This document shows positions 35,501 through 46,097 of a stretch of DNA of 64,000 nucleotides, one piece after another. The stretch is from Mnemiopsis leidyi (Eukaryota > Ctenophora > Tentaculata > Lobata > Bolinopsidae). Both the position numbers and the translations under genes were made by a program. Each line of letters begins with the position of its first letter. Within the stretch, counting starts at the first letter, position 1. Under the pieces are notes generated by a model that ran no database searches, had not been told where the DNA came from, and saw nothing but the letters and a program-made list of their open reading frames with translations. The DNA lies in contig JH153653.1 of NCBI GenBank assembly GCA_000226015.1, positions 148,963-212,962 of the forward strand, written 5' to 3'.

Positions 35501-38500
35501 CTCAATAAGATAAGTTAAATATCAAATTGAAATATTGGGGTCTCCCAAAAGGGCAACCGAAAGCACTACTCTGATAAAATATAACATACATTTAGGTGTT
35601 CCGTACTTTTTGAAATAAAAACTTAAACATTCAATGCACTATCATGAAATTTGAAACAATGCACTTTCAACCTAATACTGAACTTGGTCGAATCTCATTG
35701 AAAAACTGCTGAATTTTCGACCTCAGTAACGAATCTCAGATGTTTGTTCTGCCTATATATCTTTCTAAGTTTTGACACGCCTGGCAGATCCTCATCTTAT
35801 TCTGCCGTAGCATATATACATCAGGTAAAATGTCTTCTAAGTTTATCAGCGGTCTGCAATCGTGGTCTGCGGACTTCGACTAAATAACTGTGTCCAATAT
35901 CCGATCCTGAAAAAAGGACGTTAAACCGCATGGCGCATGTAATCTTAGCAGTCTACTCCTAAAAGATCAGTCGCACATTCTGATTGATTCAATGATTCGC
36001 AAACTGTAACCTGTTGCGAATAATACTAAATAACAAAAGATGTAAACAGAAAGTAACCTAGTAAGTGACCCTGCCAACACGTCTCTGCCTAACTCCCTGA
36101 TTGGTAGGATGTCCCCTCCTGGTGCTCCCCTGCTCGCTCAGCAGCTTCACCCCGGACTTGTTACAGAAGTATATCACCGGGTCCAGCAGACTGCTCAGGG
36201 TCGGCAGGAATATGATGTAGAGCGGACCCAGGATGTGTATCTTGTTGTTCAGGTCGAATATCAGACTGTCCATCTTGAGATTGGTGAACCTGTGGACGGT
36301 GTGGATTAGCCACACATAGAAGAAGAGACTGTAGAAGATGGTGATGTTGAGGGCCACCAGGATGCTGGTTTTCAAGGCTCGCCTGCTCTTGCCGCTGGAA
36401 TTCTGCTGACGCAGCTGCATTTTCTTCTGCAGAGATTTGTTGACGTTTCTCTTAATGAATCCTCCTCCAAGATTAAGACCGAGGAGAACAAAGTCCTTCC
36501 TAACATTTTGCTCTGCACGTGACTCCTTCCTCCTTGCTTTCTCGTTGTGCTCTGCTAACGGGTCCGTTCTCCTGACCAAGCTGGGGTAGTGTGAACTGTC
36601 TATGAAGTAGGGTGCAGGACGCTCGTACCTCCTCAACAACGGGTCAAATCCCCCCTCCCCATCTGGAGACTGTATAAACTTACTTTTTGTCCCTTTCCGT
36701 CTTTTATTAACACTGTTGCTGCTGCTGCTGCGTCGGTGCTTCATCGTAGTTGAACTTCTCTCCGGACGTTTGTTCCACATCGGAATGATGTGGGGCTGGT
36801 CTTTCTGCTGGTGGGTCTGGATAAAGGTCTGTGCTGCTTCTATATCTCTCTCTGTCTCTGTCCCGTACGTCAAATCATTGCTGCTCAGTNNNNNNNNNNC
36901 GTTTGTTCCACATCGGAATGATGTGGGGGCTGGTCTTTCTGCTGGTGGGTCTGGATAAAGGTCTGTGCTGCTTCTATATCTCTCTCTGTCTCTGTCCCGT
37001 ACGTCAAATCATTGCTGCTCAGTCTTAGTGGAGATTCCATGTAGTTTGTAGTATCTACAGCTATTGTGGTTCTCCTGCTGAGTCCCAGCGTAAAAGGCCG
37101 GTTCGGTTTTGTTGGAGCGTTCATCAGAGTTGAATATTTTAGAGCGATAACATCAACAGATTGACTGATGGGGACTGATCTTGCTGTGGTTTCCTGTGGT
37201 TCTCCCTCCTCCGCGAATTCCCTTTTTATTCCGCCAGAACCCATAGACTGGTCCGAACACGAAGTTTGGCGGGATGCAGTTATACTTATACTTTTGGCTG
37301 AAGAGTCGGAGTTCTGTCGGAGTGTGTTCTCGAAACTTCTCAGCCCGGTTTGATCTGACTTTTGTCTGGTCAGCAACGCTGGGTCAGGTGCAAGTTTGGG
37401 CTGATTGTTTGCTGATGCGCGCCGACGGGCTAAGCGCTGCTGTCTTGCTTGTTCCCGGGCTGGACTTCTCAGTACTTGAGGTACTTCTGGGCTAGATAGG
37501 TTAGTACAACTGACACTCTGCTCTGGTGCCAAACCTGAACTCTTGAGTCTACCTACATGTAAGTACTGCTGGCTACTGGGAGCGGAGAAGACAGTCGCAC
37601 TGACATCTGTTTCGGGTGAGTCTAACTGCTCCACGACACTCGGACTTATCACACTTAACGTGATCTTTTGTGGCGTTGCTGTAGGAATCCTGAAATCGTG
37701 TGGGGTCGGAGATTCCTCGTTGGTAGGGGTGGTTGGTGCCAGAACAATTTCAGGAACTCTGGTAACCTCACCTTGTTGTGGGTTTATCTCGATCTCCGCC
37801 ACGTTTTGTACCACGATGCTTGGGTTAGAGACCATTTTGAGCTCGTGAACCTCAGCTGCTCTGATCTTTGTTATCCTCCGAACTTGCTTCTTCGTCAGAG
37901 GTTTCCTGGTCAAGTTTAAGGAGGTCACACTGGCGGACCTTCTCACCATCTCCCCTGCCGAGAATGTTCTAGGTCTCAATCCCGATGGTCTGCAGATGTT
38001 GCTGTCCGCTTCTACACTCGACACACTCATCTGACCGTCTATAAAGCTAACTAGGGTCACTGAGTGTCTCTTGTAGTTAGGAGAGGCAGAAATCTCGGAA
38101 TCTACTCTGAACTTTTCGATAACACCACCAATGAGGGAGTGCCTCTTTTGGCTGATGATACTAAACCGGTTTGGTCTGATGCTTGTACTGCTTACTCTCG
38201 AGGGACGCTTTGAAGCGATACTGGCAATACTGACAAGGCTGTGTTTTTTCTGAAGATAATTCTTTAAACTTCTGTATTTGCTGCTTGTCAGCCGAATGTC
38301 CTCCATCGATCCACGTCGACCAAGCCCGTCCAGATCTATCGAAGTGACGGACAAACGATCAGAGTTAATTCCTGCCATATTGACACTTGAGGTTGAGGAG
38401 AATCCTGAAACTTCCCCGTCGGTCTCTAGACTAGACACAGACTGTACCATCAGGTCGATCTTGTTCTCCTCTGCGATGCTGCTGCTCAATCTGGAGCTCA

Positions 38501-41500
38501 CACTTGTCGTGCTGTCCACACTCACTCCTCTCCTACATCGTGCCAGGTCTATAGTGGGATCAGATTGGGAAGCGGTAATGTTATTCCAGGAGCTGGCTTT
38601 GCCACACTGAGCTATCGCATTAGTAGAGCAGGAAGGAGTCGATCTCTGACTGTTTGAGGAGCAGATGGACGGTAGGTTGTAAGGGTTGTTTGCTAGAGGG
38701 TGGGTCGTGTACGCTACACTGTGAGCTCGAACTCTGTGTTTGTGCTTCTTTCTTCCAGCCACGTTGATGGTAGCTGTGGACGGCTGGGTTTGTGTGAAAC
38801 ACTGTAAGATTATTGGTTCAGCTTGAGAAGACAGCGGGTTTAGCACTTCAGCTACAAAATTTTCCGGAAATTTGGAGACTGTGACTCGTGTTTTTTTGAC
38901 GGCCTGCATGGCTGCCCTCATGAGAGCCTGGCGGTCTGCATGTCTCTGTCTTACTTTCAGAATCAACGCCACTGTGAAAAGAAGAGTGAAAAGAATAGAC
39001 AGGTTGACAGTGAGCCCGCCCATGAATATAAAGTTGTAACTTTGAAAGTAGTCCCCAGCCACACAGACAGTTAGATCCGACCAGTAATCAGACCCATAAA
39101 GTACTTGTCTGGAAAGGGAGTAGAGCAGCTTGTAGAGCCACACTCCCACAACCACAACTAACGTGGACTTGTACCTTATCAGTTGTTTAGACCTGAGGGG
39201 CATGTAGAAGACCACACACTTGATCCCCAGGACGTACATGGTGATGAAGAGACCCATGGCCGGGAGGATCTCCACACAGGAGGCACTGACGGGACAGAGC
39301 CAGAGTAGACAGGCGGGCAGGACCCTGTTGTTTAGGAGAGCGATAGCTGAGAAGGAGGAGACTAGACCCTGGAGTAGATCACACACTCCCAGGTTTATGT
39401 AGAGGATCGTGGTAGAGTTCTTCCCCTTGGAGGAGTCTCGTTTGAGGAGGAGTAGCAGGTGAGACAGCGAGATGCCGTTAAAGAGGGTGGTGAGGAAACT
39501 GACCAGACCTGTAGCTGCTCCAAGGTACAGGTCTGTAACCCGGCTGATCTCCTTATACTCCACTTCCCCCATTATTGCTGAGCAGGGTTCCGAACCTCTC
39601 TGTCAAGGTCCAGACCAGGCCCTCGGGCCAGTAGTATTCTGACAGGTGGAGAAGTTCGAGCAGGACCTGTAGAAGGGTTACGAAAAACTTGAATATCAGT
39701 ACGCAGATTGGTAACTTTTCCCAAGGGCTGATGATTTGAGCTCGCATTTAAATGCGGTAATTATGGCGGTACGAGCTTTCTACGTAAATCGAGAATTCGA
39801 GATGTGAAGGGCAGCGCGTTTCACACTAAAATGAAATGAGATGTCGTGTGGGTCGACTTGCCGACTATCCCAGTTTAAAGTTAATTGATTGATACGAGCA
39901 AATTTTATCCTGAAGGTACCATCTTTAATTGAGCCAATTTTATGCGGCCACAGAGATTTCACCATACTTCTCTTAATTCCATTAGACGGAAAATTCTTTT
40001 TGTCACCAAGTTTGTTCCGCAAATCCAATGTTCTGTCGCTCAATTTAGGATCTTTAATTAAGAATATGAGTTGGCGGGGCTATCTGAGTCGAATTTAAAA
40101 ACAAGCCATCTATGCAGTATGCCTGTGCAAATAAAGCGATAAAGTTAAAATACGATCTAAAATGTTAATGATAAGTCCTTTAAAAATTTTCTCATACTGG
40201 CAGCTAGCTTTATCACAACTGCAAAAGAAAATGTTATTTGTCTGTGACTTGCGTTTCAGTACAAAAATATTGTAGATATATGATTAATCAACTTTTTATG
40301 TCTCTGTCAGACATCTTAATTAGCAAGAAGGAGGATTTCTGACACGACCTTAATATATCTAACTGGATTGTATCTCATGAAAATTTGAATTACTTCTCAA
40401 CCGAGCAATTAAGTAATTTGCATATAAAAATAGCCACCGAAGATGACTTATTCGTAAGAAGTGTAGAACGTACACATCAAACTAACAAGCAGAGCAGTGG
40501 ATCATCAAGTAAACAATCAGTCTCTCCTCACGTAAACAATTAACTATAGTGTGCTCGCTCTACTCTACATCTCACAGCTGTTTTGACTTTGTTTTTTCTT
40601 TTCTTTCTTGCAAAATTTAAATTCATCCCAAGGTAAATTATTGCTATGCACACATTTGGTAAACTTATCAATGGCAGTCAGTGCTGCTTATTTCTTGGCG
40701 CTAATTTAGTCTTCATTTATAATTAAATTACTCGGGTAACTTTGTTCCTGCCATTTGTCTTTTTTGACTTTTCTGTATTGGTTTCGATCATTCTAAAGAT
40801 GTCAGCTGTTTTCAAATCGGTTTCAAAATTTCACCTTGCAAGCCGATGACAAACAACCTGGAAAAAACCTACAACGACTACTTAAAGAAATACCGACCTT
40901 GGCAGTACACGGGTCGGCCAGCCTGGTCCTACTACTACCGACCCTGGCTCTATTACCCCTTCAACCGGAAATATTACGACAAGTACTACGATAAGTACCG
41001 CTTCTACGACCCATACTACGATATCTACTACGACGATTACTTGGATTATCTGGACAGATGTAAATACCTCTATAAAGTACGTTGCCATGGTTACAGTGAC
41101 TTGGATAGTCGTATCCAATGGATACTATCCATTCAGTTTGAATACGAATTCTGATTGGTTATTGGCTCTTATTTAATATCTGAGTTATAATTTCTCTTTG
41201 GATTGAAAAATGGGTTAAGACCGAAGTTAGAGGAAAGGGGAAAGAAGTTCGTTGTACCTTGTTAGATGTAACTGTAACTGTGTAAGGTGTATAAGGGGTA
41301 GAGGGGTAAGGTTGGAAATTTGTTGAAGAATGCAAGTTGGGAGCAATTTTTCATCTACTTTTAGGAAAAATGACTGTAAATACGATTACCTAACAATATT
41401 GTTGGCAATATATGTGATAGCATGGTTCCGGTTTTGGGAAACTGTCGTCCAGTAGTTGAAACGAAGATCGCATAGTTCCCGTACGCCGGGCCCCCATTAA

Positions 41501-44500
41501 GATACACCCCGTGATCAGTTCCTTGCACTGTTTTTCTATATGTCCCTGCAGCCCGGGTCACGTCCGATATGTAGTAGTCGTTAGTCCTGATGCCTGCTTT
41601 GACGTTGCCTTGAATGGTATTACCAATACCACGTGTGTTATCGTCATTGCTGTCCGCCTCCGAAAGATGCCCTCCTGTGAGCGTGATTCTGTTGCCGTTG
41701 TTAGAATAGATCCAGTTGAAAGCCAGGTCACCTCCTACTGCGAATATGGGATCATCGTCTATGTTCTGGGCATAGTCTGCTATTGACTCCTGGATAGGTC
41801 CTCCTTCTGTAACTACTTGACGTCCAGGGTTCATATTATCCAGCCCAAACCTGATTTTGTTAGATTATTAGTTGATAATTGATGACAAAGGAATGATTAT
41901 GCATTAAGTTAATTTAATCTCACTAGATTGATTTTTATAAGTCGCAATCTAAAACAATCAAATTATTCAAACGAAACCTAGTCAGAAGAGATGGCTCTCC
42001 ATCCTTGAACTTGAAGACTTTAAAGGCGTCTATCACACCTTCCTGGTGCCTTACTATTGCGATGTAGTTAGCTGGAGAGGACCACACCCTCGAATCTAGG
42101 TAGTCCTTGGTCAGTGCTTTATCTGGTTCTCCTATTTGGGCACCAGTGCTCCATCCTAGGATGGCTCAATTAATGTTGTTTTCAAAAAAATTTATATATC
42201 GTTTGTGTTTTGTGGAAGGCATAGTATTGGTGTTGAAGACAAGTCAACTAGTAAGTTGGAAATTTTTCTGTACCATTGAGATAGCGAGGTTGAGCAATAC
42301 GAGATTAAAGATGCTATACAAGATGTTAATATTCACCACAAAATACTTCACACTCACCAACTGTATAACCGAAGATGTGACCGTCTGATGGATTAATGTT
42401 CATTGCCAGCTCCCATGCTACCAACTCTTCTTCAACTGTCATTTTATTGTTATAACTGGTATTGCAATGTTAAAATGATAAATTAGGAATACTTTATCTT
42501 ATATAGTAGTAGTTTATCTAAAAGATGCTTTAATGAACAGTATTAAGCAAAAGGTAAAAATTCCGGATTAAAAACCCTCGTTTGAAAATTGATGAAACTT
42601 AAATTTTACCTGGATTAGATCCAAACGTCTTTCCAAAAATGAGTAACCATGTAATCCATAGCATTCTGAATTTTGTACTTGTTCAAGTCATGATAAACAT
42701 TCAAAATAACTGAGGCATACTTTAGCGAGACTCATGCCACTCAAAGATGATAATTGATCGTATTTCACAAAACTTTTTATTTAAAGTTCGATAACAACTC
42801 GCTCAGGACTCAAGTGCGGTGGAAGACTACCTGAAGTCGCTGGATAAGATGGACAATATCCGAGATAGTATCGACTCTCTAAGACGGGACTTGGAGCTCA
42901 GCGAGCTGCGAGACGATCTCAACCAAACACGCCGAAAATTGAGGAGCGATCTGGAGCTTTCTAGATCTTATCGATTGTAAGTTTCAATCTTAGGTTTATG
43001 GTTTTGACGGGCAACGCGTGAATCAACTTTTGAAAAATACATATTATTTTCTGCAAGAAGGGCAGATTTCTGGCATGAGGCTTATGCCGAAATATTTCTG
43101 GTGTCAATTTAAACAGGGATCAGGATTTAGTCGAAATTGTCCTTTCAGAGCAGCGGAAGACCTGGACGAGATAGAAACAAGAGCCCTAGACGCTCAGGTG
43201 TGGAGTGAGGCGGCGCCACGTCCCCGTCTCACTTCCTCAGCCACACCCTACCGCGATCACCTGAACACCCTGCGTCTGCGGAGCCTGCGTCTCGAGGAGA
43301 AACGACTCCTAGAGATCAGGCGACTCCAGGTCAGTTATACACGTGTTACCGCCCTGGAGTGGAGATTTATGATTAGGGCTATACTCAACACTCATTATTA
43401 ATGGATCACGTATCCTGGCAATACGGCAACTGGCCAACTGCATTTAAGTTCACTAGGTTTACTGAACTGGTTGTCTATTTCCTTTGAATTACATATTAAG
43501 TAAGATCTGAACTGGTTTTTGTCCGATAGGCTCGAGCCCGCTCGCTGGGGCTATTTTGAGATTTTGACGATCAGAACAACTAGTAATTGGGGTAGGTTCA
43601 GAGCCCCTGTTTAGAATTTCCATTTTCAATGTAGTCATTTCGTCCCTCGTGAAACATGGATCTTTGTGATTATCTCATTTCCGTGTATTAGTATCTGTTC
43701 ACAATTTTGCTGGTTGAAAGCATAAAGAGCCGACCACTATTGTTTTTACAGCAATGTACTAGATGACTGATAATCCCTATGATGATAGTAAAATATAAGT
43801 CTTAGTAAATATTATTGCTATTTCCATTTGCGTTCCGAGTAGAGCGAGTGTCTCGACAAATTTGGCCAAGTGAAAAATTTGAGATATTTGAACTAAAATA
43901 CTTTGTTTAAAGAGGAATGAGAAGCCTGAAGTCCTCTTCATCCGAAACAAAATGGTATACAGTGCCGGTAAAATTACTGCTGTGGTAATTATAGTATACT
44001 ATAATTATAGTATACTATATTTAGTATGCTGCCATTTTTTGAGAGTGATACGTGACAGTGGGACATGGCCCGGATCCCTTACAATGGGAGATTAGGTGCC
44101 ATGGAGAAGACACTTAATATGAAGGCATTGTCAAGATAGTTGGTCTCCTGACAGGTTGGGGACGTTAGCAATTTTGTTCTTAAGAGATGATGAATTATAC
44201 CGACAAATTCGGATCTTGTCAATTGCGGGCGAAATAATTTTATGAGCTGACGATGTCAAATTCTAATGAACTTAGCATGAGTCACGAATAAGCATGAGCA
44301 AACGGAATTTTGCAGACTATGACCAATGGGAAGCTAGAAAACAGTCTTCTGATTGGTTGAAATGTGTGGCAACACTAGCGTCTTGTGTGGCACAAAACAC
44401 GCTAGATGTCTGATGTGTGGCACATAACCTGAAAATATATAAAAACTTTTACTTTACTTTACTTAGTAGCAAATAAACATTTCAAACAAATGTGTTAAAC

Positions 44501-46097
44501 AACTGTGTACTCAATCTCAAGCAGCCAATCGAGTAACTAGCTCAACACTAGCAAACGAGGCACCAACCTATTAATCATAGTATATCTTTACAACTGTGCT
44601 CCAATCGGCCTAGCCTCCCCACGGCATGCTCACGAAGAGTTCTCCATGGGGCCCTTACCTGCAGGGCAAAGCTCACTAAGAGTTCTCCCTGCACGAGCAA
44701 CTGATCATGGCAATGCTTACGAAAAGTTCTCCATGCTTAAACAGTGCTACCCAAAATGACTGGGTACTGGCTTATAAAGGCCTTGTCCATGACAGCCAAT
44801 CGACAATTTCCACGCCCAATGGGCGTGGCGTCCATGGGCGTGGTGTCTATTGGCGTGGCGTCTATGGGTCCATAACTGCAAGCCAACCAATAATTTACCA
44901 AGAGTATAATAGTATATAATCTACTAGTAATTACAAGTAGCTACAAATATTATCTCATACATGCTTCATCGCATGAGCAGCGAAACTCGATTGGTTATCA
45001 CACTTAGACTGTATGTTACATTTTATACCAACTTGCATGATATGTATTTTACAACAGTTGAAACAAACTAAAGAAGTGCAAGGAGGTTTTTTCATTACCT
45101 TGAAAGCTGGCTCACATCTACAAATCGCTGTCACGTGGTAACTTTTCAGCCAATAGAAATCTAAAGCCACATGTTGTTTATAGGATCAGTATCTCCTCGG
45201 CAGATGCTAAAACTAGCTTACCCTCTGATCTGCGTTCACACTCATGTTTTAATGGTACTCAAAAAAGAGCTGGATGTTTGGTGTTGCTGCAATACCTCGC
45301 AGACAAATTGGCATTAAGCCAAGAGTAACATCAATTTACTGCGAAAACTGAAGAACGATATTTTGAAATACCAAAAATACATAATCCAAATTTAAAGTTG
45401 GAAATACATAAATATATTGTACATTTCATACGTGAATACATTACGCTGAGGCGAAATTTTCATCATGTCCCTTCATTACTTGTCCTGAATGTACTGTGCT
45501 ATGATGTTACTTATTTACAAGCCACTTGGATCGGTCTGCACTGACAAAAATTTCTGAAATTCTCTTGTTGCTATATGCGGTCTCTATGGAAACAGTTTAT
45601 ATAAAATGCATATAAATTGATCCCTATTGTATGATTTGTTTAAGCAGTAGATGTTTGTATGAGTCGTAAATCCCTGAATATTTACCATCTGTTATTTATC
45701 TGTTTAAATCGCCATGAGTTGGTTACTTTTCGCTTCTTGTGCCTCAAACGAATCATGTTATAGACGTCGCGCGCGGTGCGCAATTGTTGATAAGGTCGAA
45801 GAATCCACGCACAAATTTATCCCTATTTTCGCCTCACTTTAGTTCAAAATCACACGCTGTTTTGGTATATAAACATGCTTTATTCAAGTCATTCCTTAAA
45901 ACTTAAAATTCCAGGAACTGGAGCGACTGAGAGGGCCCCAACCAAAGTGGTACGAACTAAAAACACCCCAATTTCATAAAGAAGCCAGGAAAAACAACGA
46001 GCTGCTGGCTGCTAAACAGCAATGGAGCGATCTAAGGGACTACTCGGAGTCGGTTTGGAGGAGCAGGGATCTTTCTAGGAGTGCCACTCATTTGTAG
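32523..46097 (+). CDS. Unrecognised acidic, Tyr-rich, coiled-coil protein (one or two genes)
   Basis: Exons: 32523-32573 (ATG), 32727-32828, 32935-33054, 33587-33742, 40843-41076, 42807-42976, 43149-43329 and 45915-46097 (stop). The first five all start and end in phase 0 and are multiples of three; exons 6-8 join in phases 2 and 0. The product, about 398 residues, runs from an acidic part (EEEIKNGEVLDDEDEEDYYY) through an aromatic block (YYRPWLYYPFNRKYYDKYYD and onward, about a third Tyr) to a charged coiled coil (IDSLRRDLELSELRDDL, then LRLRSLRLEEKRLLEIRRLQ) and a tail starting PKWYELKTPQFHKEARKNNE. I recognise no family. A TATA-like box at 40423 and an ATG at 40846 leave open that exons 5-8 form a separate gene. 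The phases, and the YYYRR motif in exon 3, favour one. Two minus-strand genes lie in its introns. Confidence 0.6.
33210..33560. repeat. 24-bp minisatellite in an intron
   Basis: About 14 tandem copies of a 24-bp unit built from 'CTATAACTGTTTCTAACTG' plus a variable 'TTGAT/ATGGT/ATGTT' portion. Because the unit is a multiple of three, the minus strand stays open and mimics a repetitive protein, but it sits between two defined phase-0 exons and is intronic. Confidence 0.9.
33743..34920. other. Intron or 3' region after exon 33587-33742
   Basis: Contains a short (AC)n tract near 34012-34032 and a duplicated 'GCAGACTGCAAGTAAGTTAGCAG'-like block of roughly 32 bp near 34735-34795. An acceptor at 34053 followed by an open frame of about 30 codons to TGA could be an alternative terminal exon for the acidic protein, but has no motif support. 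Confidence 0.4.
34932..35092. repeat. Three-copy 52-bp tandem repeat
   Basis: The unit starts 'AGTATAGTCCAGGTAGTTTA' and ends 'CTATCTATTCTT'. Three copies differ at one or two positions only, pointing to recent expansion. Confidence 0.9.
35093..36057. other. Intronic/intergenic DNA downstream of the large GPCR
   Basis: AT-rich, with no exon supported. Should contain the 3' UTR of the minus-strand receptor gene. Confidence 0.4.
36058..39572 (-). CDS. Class A GPCR with a very long third intracellular loop
   Basis: Intronless from ATG 39572 to the stop at 36058, apart from an artificial break at 36890-36899. TM1-TM5 occupy about the first 222 residues: GLVSFLTTLFNGISLSHLLL, GVCDLLQGLVSSF, then FITMYVLGIKCVVFYMPLR in place of DRY, VVVVGVWLYKLLYSL, and a long TM5. 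The third cytoplasmic loop of about 800 residues is rich in Ser/Thr/Arg, with many RxxS-type sites. TM6 (TSILVALNITIFYSLFFYVW) and TM7 follow, the latter with DPVIYF replacing NPxxY. The sequence on each side of the N run repeats itself (36767-36889 and 36900-37023, differing by one G), so two contig ends overlap. With the overlap counted once, the protein is about 1120 residues. Ligand unknown. Confidence 0.85.
36767..37023. other. Unmerged contig overlap at a scaffold gap
   Basis: About 123 bp left of the 10-N run is repeated right of it with a single-base difference (GTGGGGCTGG versus GTGGGGGCTGG). Both copies encode the same part of the receptor loop (TYGTETERDIEAAQTF). This is best explained as an assembly artefact, not a biological duplication. 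Confidence 0.85.
39573..40842. other. 5' flank of the large GPCR and upstream region of the Tyr-rich exon
   Basis: AT-rich DNA with no supported exon. It includes the receptor's promoter side and a TATA-like element on the plus strand at 40423. Confidence 0.4.
40423..40430 (+). promoter_or_regulatory. TATA-box-like element
   Basis: TATAAAAA preceded by TTTGCA, about 420 bp upstream of the ATG at 40846. If it is used, transcription would start near 40455 and the Tyr-rich exon would be a first coding exon. AT-rich context makes chance occurrence likely. Confidence 0.25.
41361..42664 (-). CDS. Small secreted protein of unknown family
   Basis: Four exons in phase: 42610-42664, 42358-42435, 41978-42155 and 41361-41850 (stop), giving 266 residues. 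Exon 1 is a signal peptide (MLWITWLLIFGKTFGSNP). The mature protein has no Cys-rich module. Landmarks are ELVAWELAMNINPSDGHIFG, GWSTGAQIGEPDKALTKDYL, AIVRHQEGVIDAFKVFKFKD, AGIRTNDYYISDVTRAAGTY and GVYLNGGPAYGNYAIFVS, suggesting a beta-rich extracellular fold. It lies wholly inside the intron 41077-42806 of the Tyr-rich/coiled-coil gene, on the opposite strand. I cannot name the family. Confidence 0.72.
43987..44030. repeat. AT-rich palindromic tandem repeat
   Basis: 'AATTATAGTATACTAT' occurs twice in tandem; each copy is nearly self-complementary around TATA. It could extrude a cruciform. Confidence 0.7.
44618..44742. repeat. Degenerate direct repeats containing AGTTCTCC
   Basis: Three related blocks: CTCACGAAGAGTTCTCCATG, CTCACTAAGAGTTCTCCCTG and CTTACGAAAAGTTCTCCATG, spaced about 45 and 40 bp apart. 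They are probably old tandem copies or part of a dispersed element. Confidence 0.6.
44809..44870. repeat. GGGCGTGG inverted and tandem repeat
   Basis: CCACGCCC-AAT-GGGCGTGG is a perfect 8-bp inverted repeat, followed by two further direct copies of GGCGTGGYGTCTATGG. The block resembles clustered GC-box/KLF-type sites, but function is only conjecture. Confidence 0.65.

Larger units (their letters stand above)
43330..45914. other. Intron between the last two exons of the coiled-coil gene
   Basis: Mostly AT-rich DNA with several local repeats (separate entries). No exon supported. The minus-strand open frame at 44955-45170 has Cys and aromatic residues but no splice or motif support. Confidence 0.45.

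Noticed and set aside
44955-45170. Minus-strand 71-residue frame with Cys and Trp
   Set aside because: Lies in the intron before the last coiled-coil exon with no splice signals or family motif.
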